DNA from: Alphaproteobacteria bacterium | Lineage (GTDB): Bacteria; Pseudomonadota; Alphaproteobacteria; VGEJ01 | DNA: 13,959 nt | NCBI GenBank assembly: GCA_016869335.1 | Contig: VGEJ01000035.1 | Coordinates: 1-13,959 of the forward strand | Reading direction: 5' to 3' | The notes under the pieces: generated by a model | Database searches by the model: none | Told to the model about the DNA's origin: nothing | Seen by the model: the letters and a program-made list of their open reading frames with translations, nothing else | Shown: positions 13,324-13,959 of the stretch, piece by piece | How positions within the stretch are numbered: the stretch's first letter is position 1 | Layout: every line of letters starts with the position of its first letter | Program-made: the position numbers and the translations under genes

Positions 13324-13959
13324 ATGCAGCCTCTCCCCGACTCGGTCGACCAGACGCTCGACCTGCTCGCCCGCGGCAACTACGTTGCCGATCGCAGCCT
13401 CGCGACCACTCTGTTCCTCAGCCTGAAGCTGGGTCGGCCGCTGTTCCTCGAAGGTGAGGCCGGAGTAGGCAAGACCGAGATCGCGCTCGTGTTGGCGAAG
13501 GCGCTGGGCCGGCGTCTCGTCCGTTTGCAGTGCTACGAGGGCCTCGACGTTGCGAGCGCCGTCTACGAGTGGAACTACGCCGCGCAGATGATCGAGATCC
13601 GCATGGCCGAGGCGGAGGGTGTCAACGACCGCGCGCTCCTCGCAAGCGACGTGTTCTCGGAGCGGTTCTTGATCAAGCGCCCGCTCCTGCAAGCGCTCGA
13701 GCGTAATGAAGTGGGCTCGCCCGTCCTGTTGATCGACGAGCTCGACCGCACCGATGAGGCGTTCGAGGCCTTCCTGCTCGAGGTGCTCGCGGACTACCAG
13801 ATCACGATCCCCGAGATCGGAACGATCAGGGCCGAGATGCCGCCGATCACCATCATCACCTCCAACCGCACGCGCGAGATCCACGACGCGCTCAAACGGC
13901 GCTGCTACTACCATTGGGTCGGCTATCCCGACGCGGCGCGCGAGCTGGCGATTTTGCGC
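13324..13959 (+). CDS. MoxR-family AAA+ ATPase, CoxD-like (3' truncated by window edge)
   Basis: The first 212 residues of a MoxR-type AAA+ ATPase are seen; the frame is open at the right edge. Walker A is GEAGVGKT (44-51), Walker B is VLLIDE (134-139) and the sensor-1 Asn is in TIITSNRTREI (177-187). HDALKRRCYYHWVGYPD (187-203) is a typical MoxR region. The insert FLIKRPLLQALERNE resembles CoxD, which helps form the active site of aerobic CO dehydrogenase. Its place right after a CoxSLM-like operon suggests the same maturation role here, probably with a CoxE-like von Willebrand partner outside the window. The start ATG has only a weak RBS (GGACC 13 bases before). A terminator lies between it and the operon, so it may have its own promoter or be expressed by read-through at a lower level. 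Confidence 0.9.
   Translation, partial: MQPLPDSVDQTLDLLARGNYVADRSLATTLFLSLKLGRPLFLEGEAGVGKTEIALVLAKALGRRLVRLQCYEGLDVASAVYEWNYAAQMIEIRMAEAEGVNDRALLASDVFSERFLIKRPLLQALERNEVGSPVLLIDELDRTDEAFEAFLLEVLADYQITIPEIGTIRAEMPPITIITSNRTREIHDALKRRCYYHWVGYPDAARELAILR

Noticed and set aside
12418..13914. A 498-codon open frame on the - strand under the FAD subunit and MoxR genes
   Set aside because: It crosses two well-supported genes and a terminator, and has no domain or RBS.

Overview
The window is GC-rich bacterial chromosomal DNA, densely coded on both strands. I saw no rRNA, tRNA, CRISPR array, insertion sequence or phage gene. A clear BolA protein, dehydrogenases of environmental types and a molybdenum hydroxylase operon with a MoxR ATPase suggest a proteobacterium, perhaps an uncultured alphaproteobacterium from soil or water. 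That placement is inference from gene content only.

Layout, left half (+ strand): the C-terminal part of a GMC flavoprotein oxidoreductase (3-809, cut by the left edge); a small two-helix membrane protein (870-1160); a secreted L,D-transpeptidase-like protein with its own candidate promoter (1237-1788); a single-domain cupin (1864-2244); a 70-residue protein of unknown function (2385-2597); a class I SAM methyltransferase (2647-3438); and bolA (3471-3794). These look like separate short units. Next comes a tight three-gene unit: a phytanoyl-CoA-dioxygenase-like Fe(II)/2-oxoglutarate enzyme (3856-4818), a creatininase-superfamily amidohydrolase (4832-5590), and a 'core' MetE-like methyltransferase (5619 to about 6650). 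The last is broken by a 1-nt frameshift and an in-frame TAG. It has also lost a conserved acidic residue and its stop codon.

Middle (- strand): three NAD(P)-dependent dehydrogenases form an apparent operon read right to left. They are a short-chain dehydrogenase whose active-site Lys is Asn (9320-8589), an SDR-type L-threonine 3-dehydrogenase-like enzyme (8570-7614), and a 3-hydroxyacyl-CoA/L-carnitine dehydrogenase-like enzyme (7609-6653). This operon converges on the MetE remnant. A perfect 24-bp palindrome lies at the junction.

Right half (+ strand): divergent from that operon is a molybdenum hydroxylase of the aerobic CO-dehydrogenase type, in the order small FeS subunit, large Mo subunit, FAD subunit (9548-13230). 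The S-L-M order and the AVRGAGR active-site motif place it near 'form II' CoxL proteins rather than true CO dehydrogenases. A strong hairpin terminator with a GCAA loop (13269-13300) separates it from a MoxR/CoxD-like AAA+ ATPase (13324 to the right edge), which probably helps mature the Mo enzyme.

The most notable points are the decaying MetE-like gene in the dioxygenase/creatininase cluster, the Mo hydroxylase of unknown substrate facing three dehydrogenases, and the terminator placed before the maturation gene. No wholly new system could be demonstrated from sequence alone.
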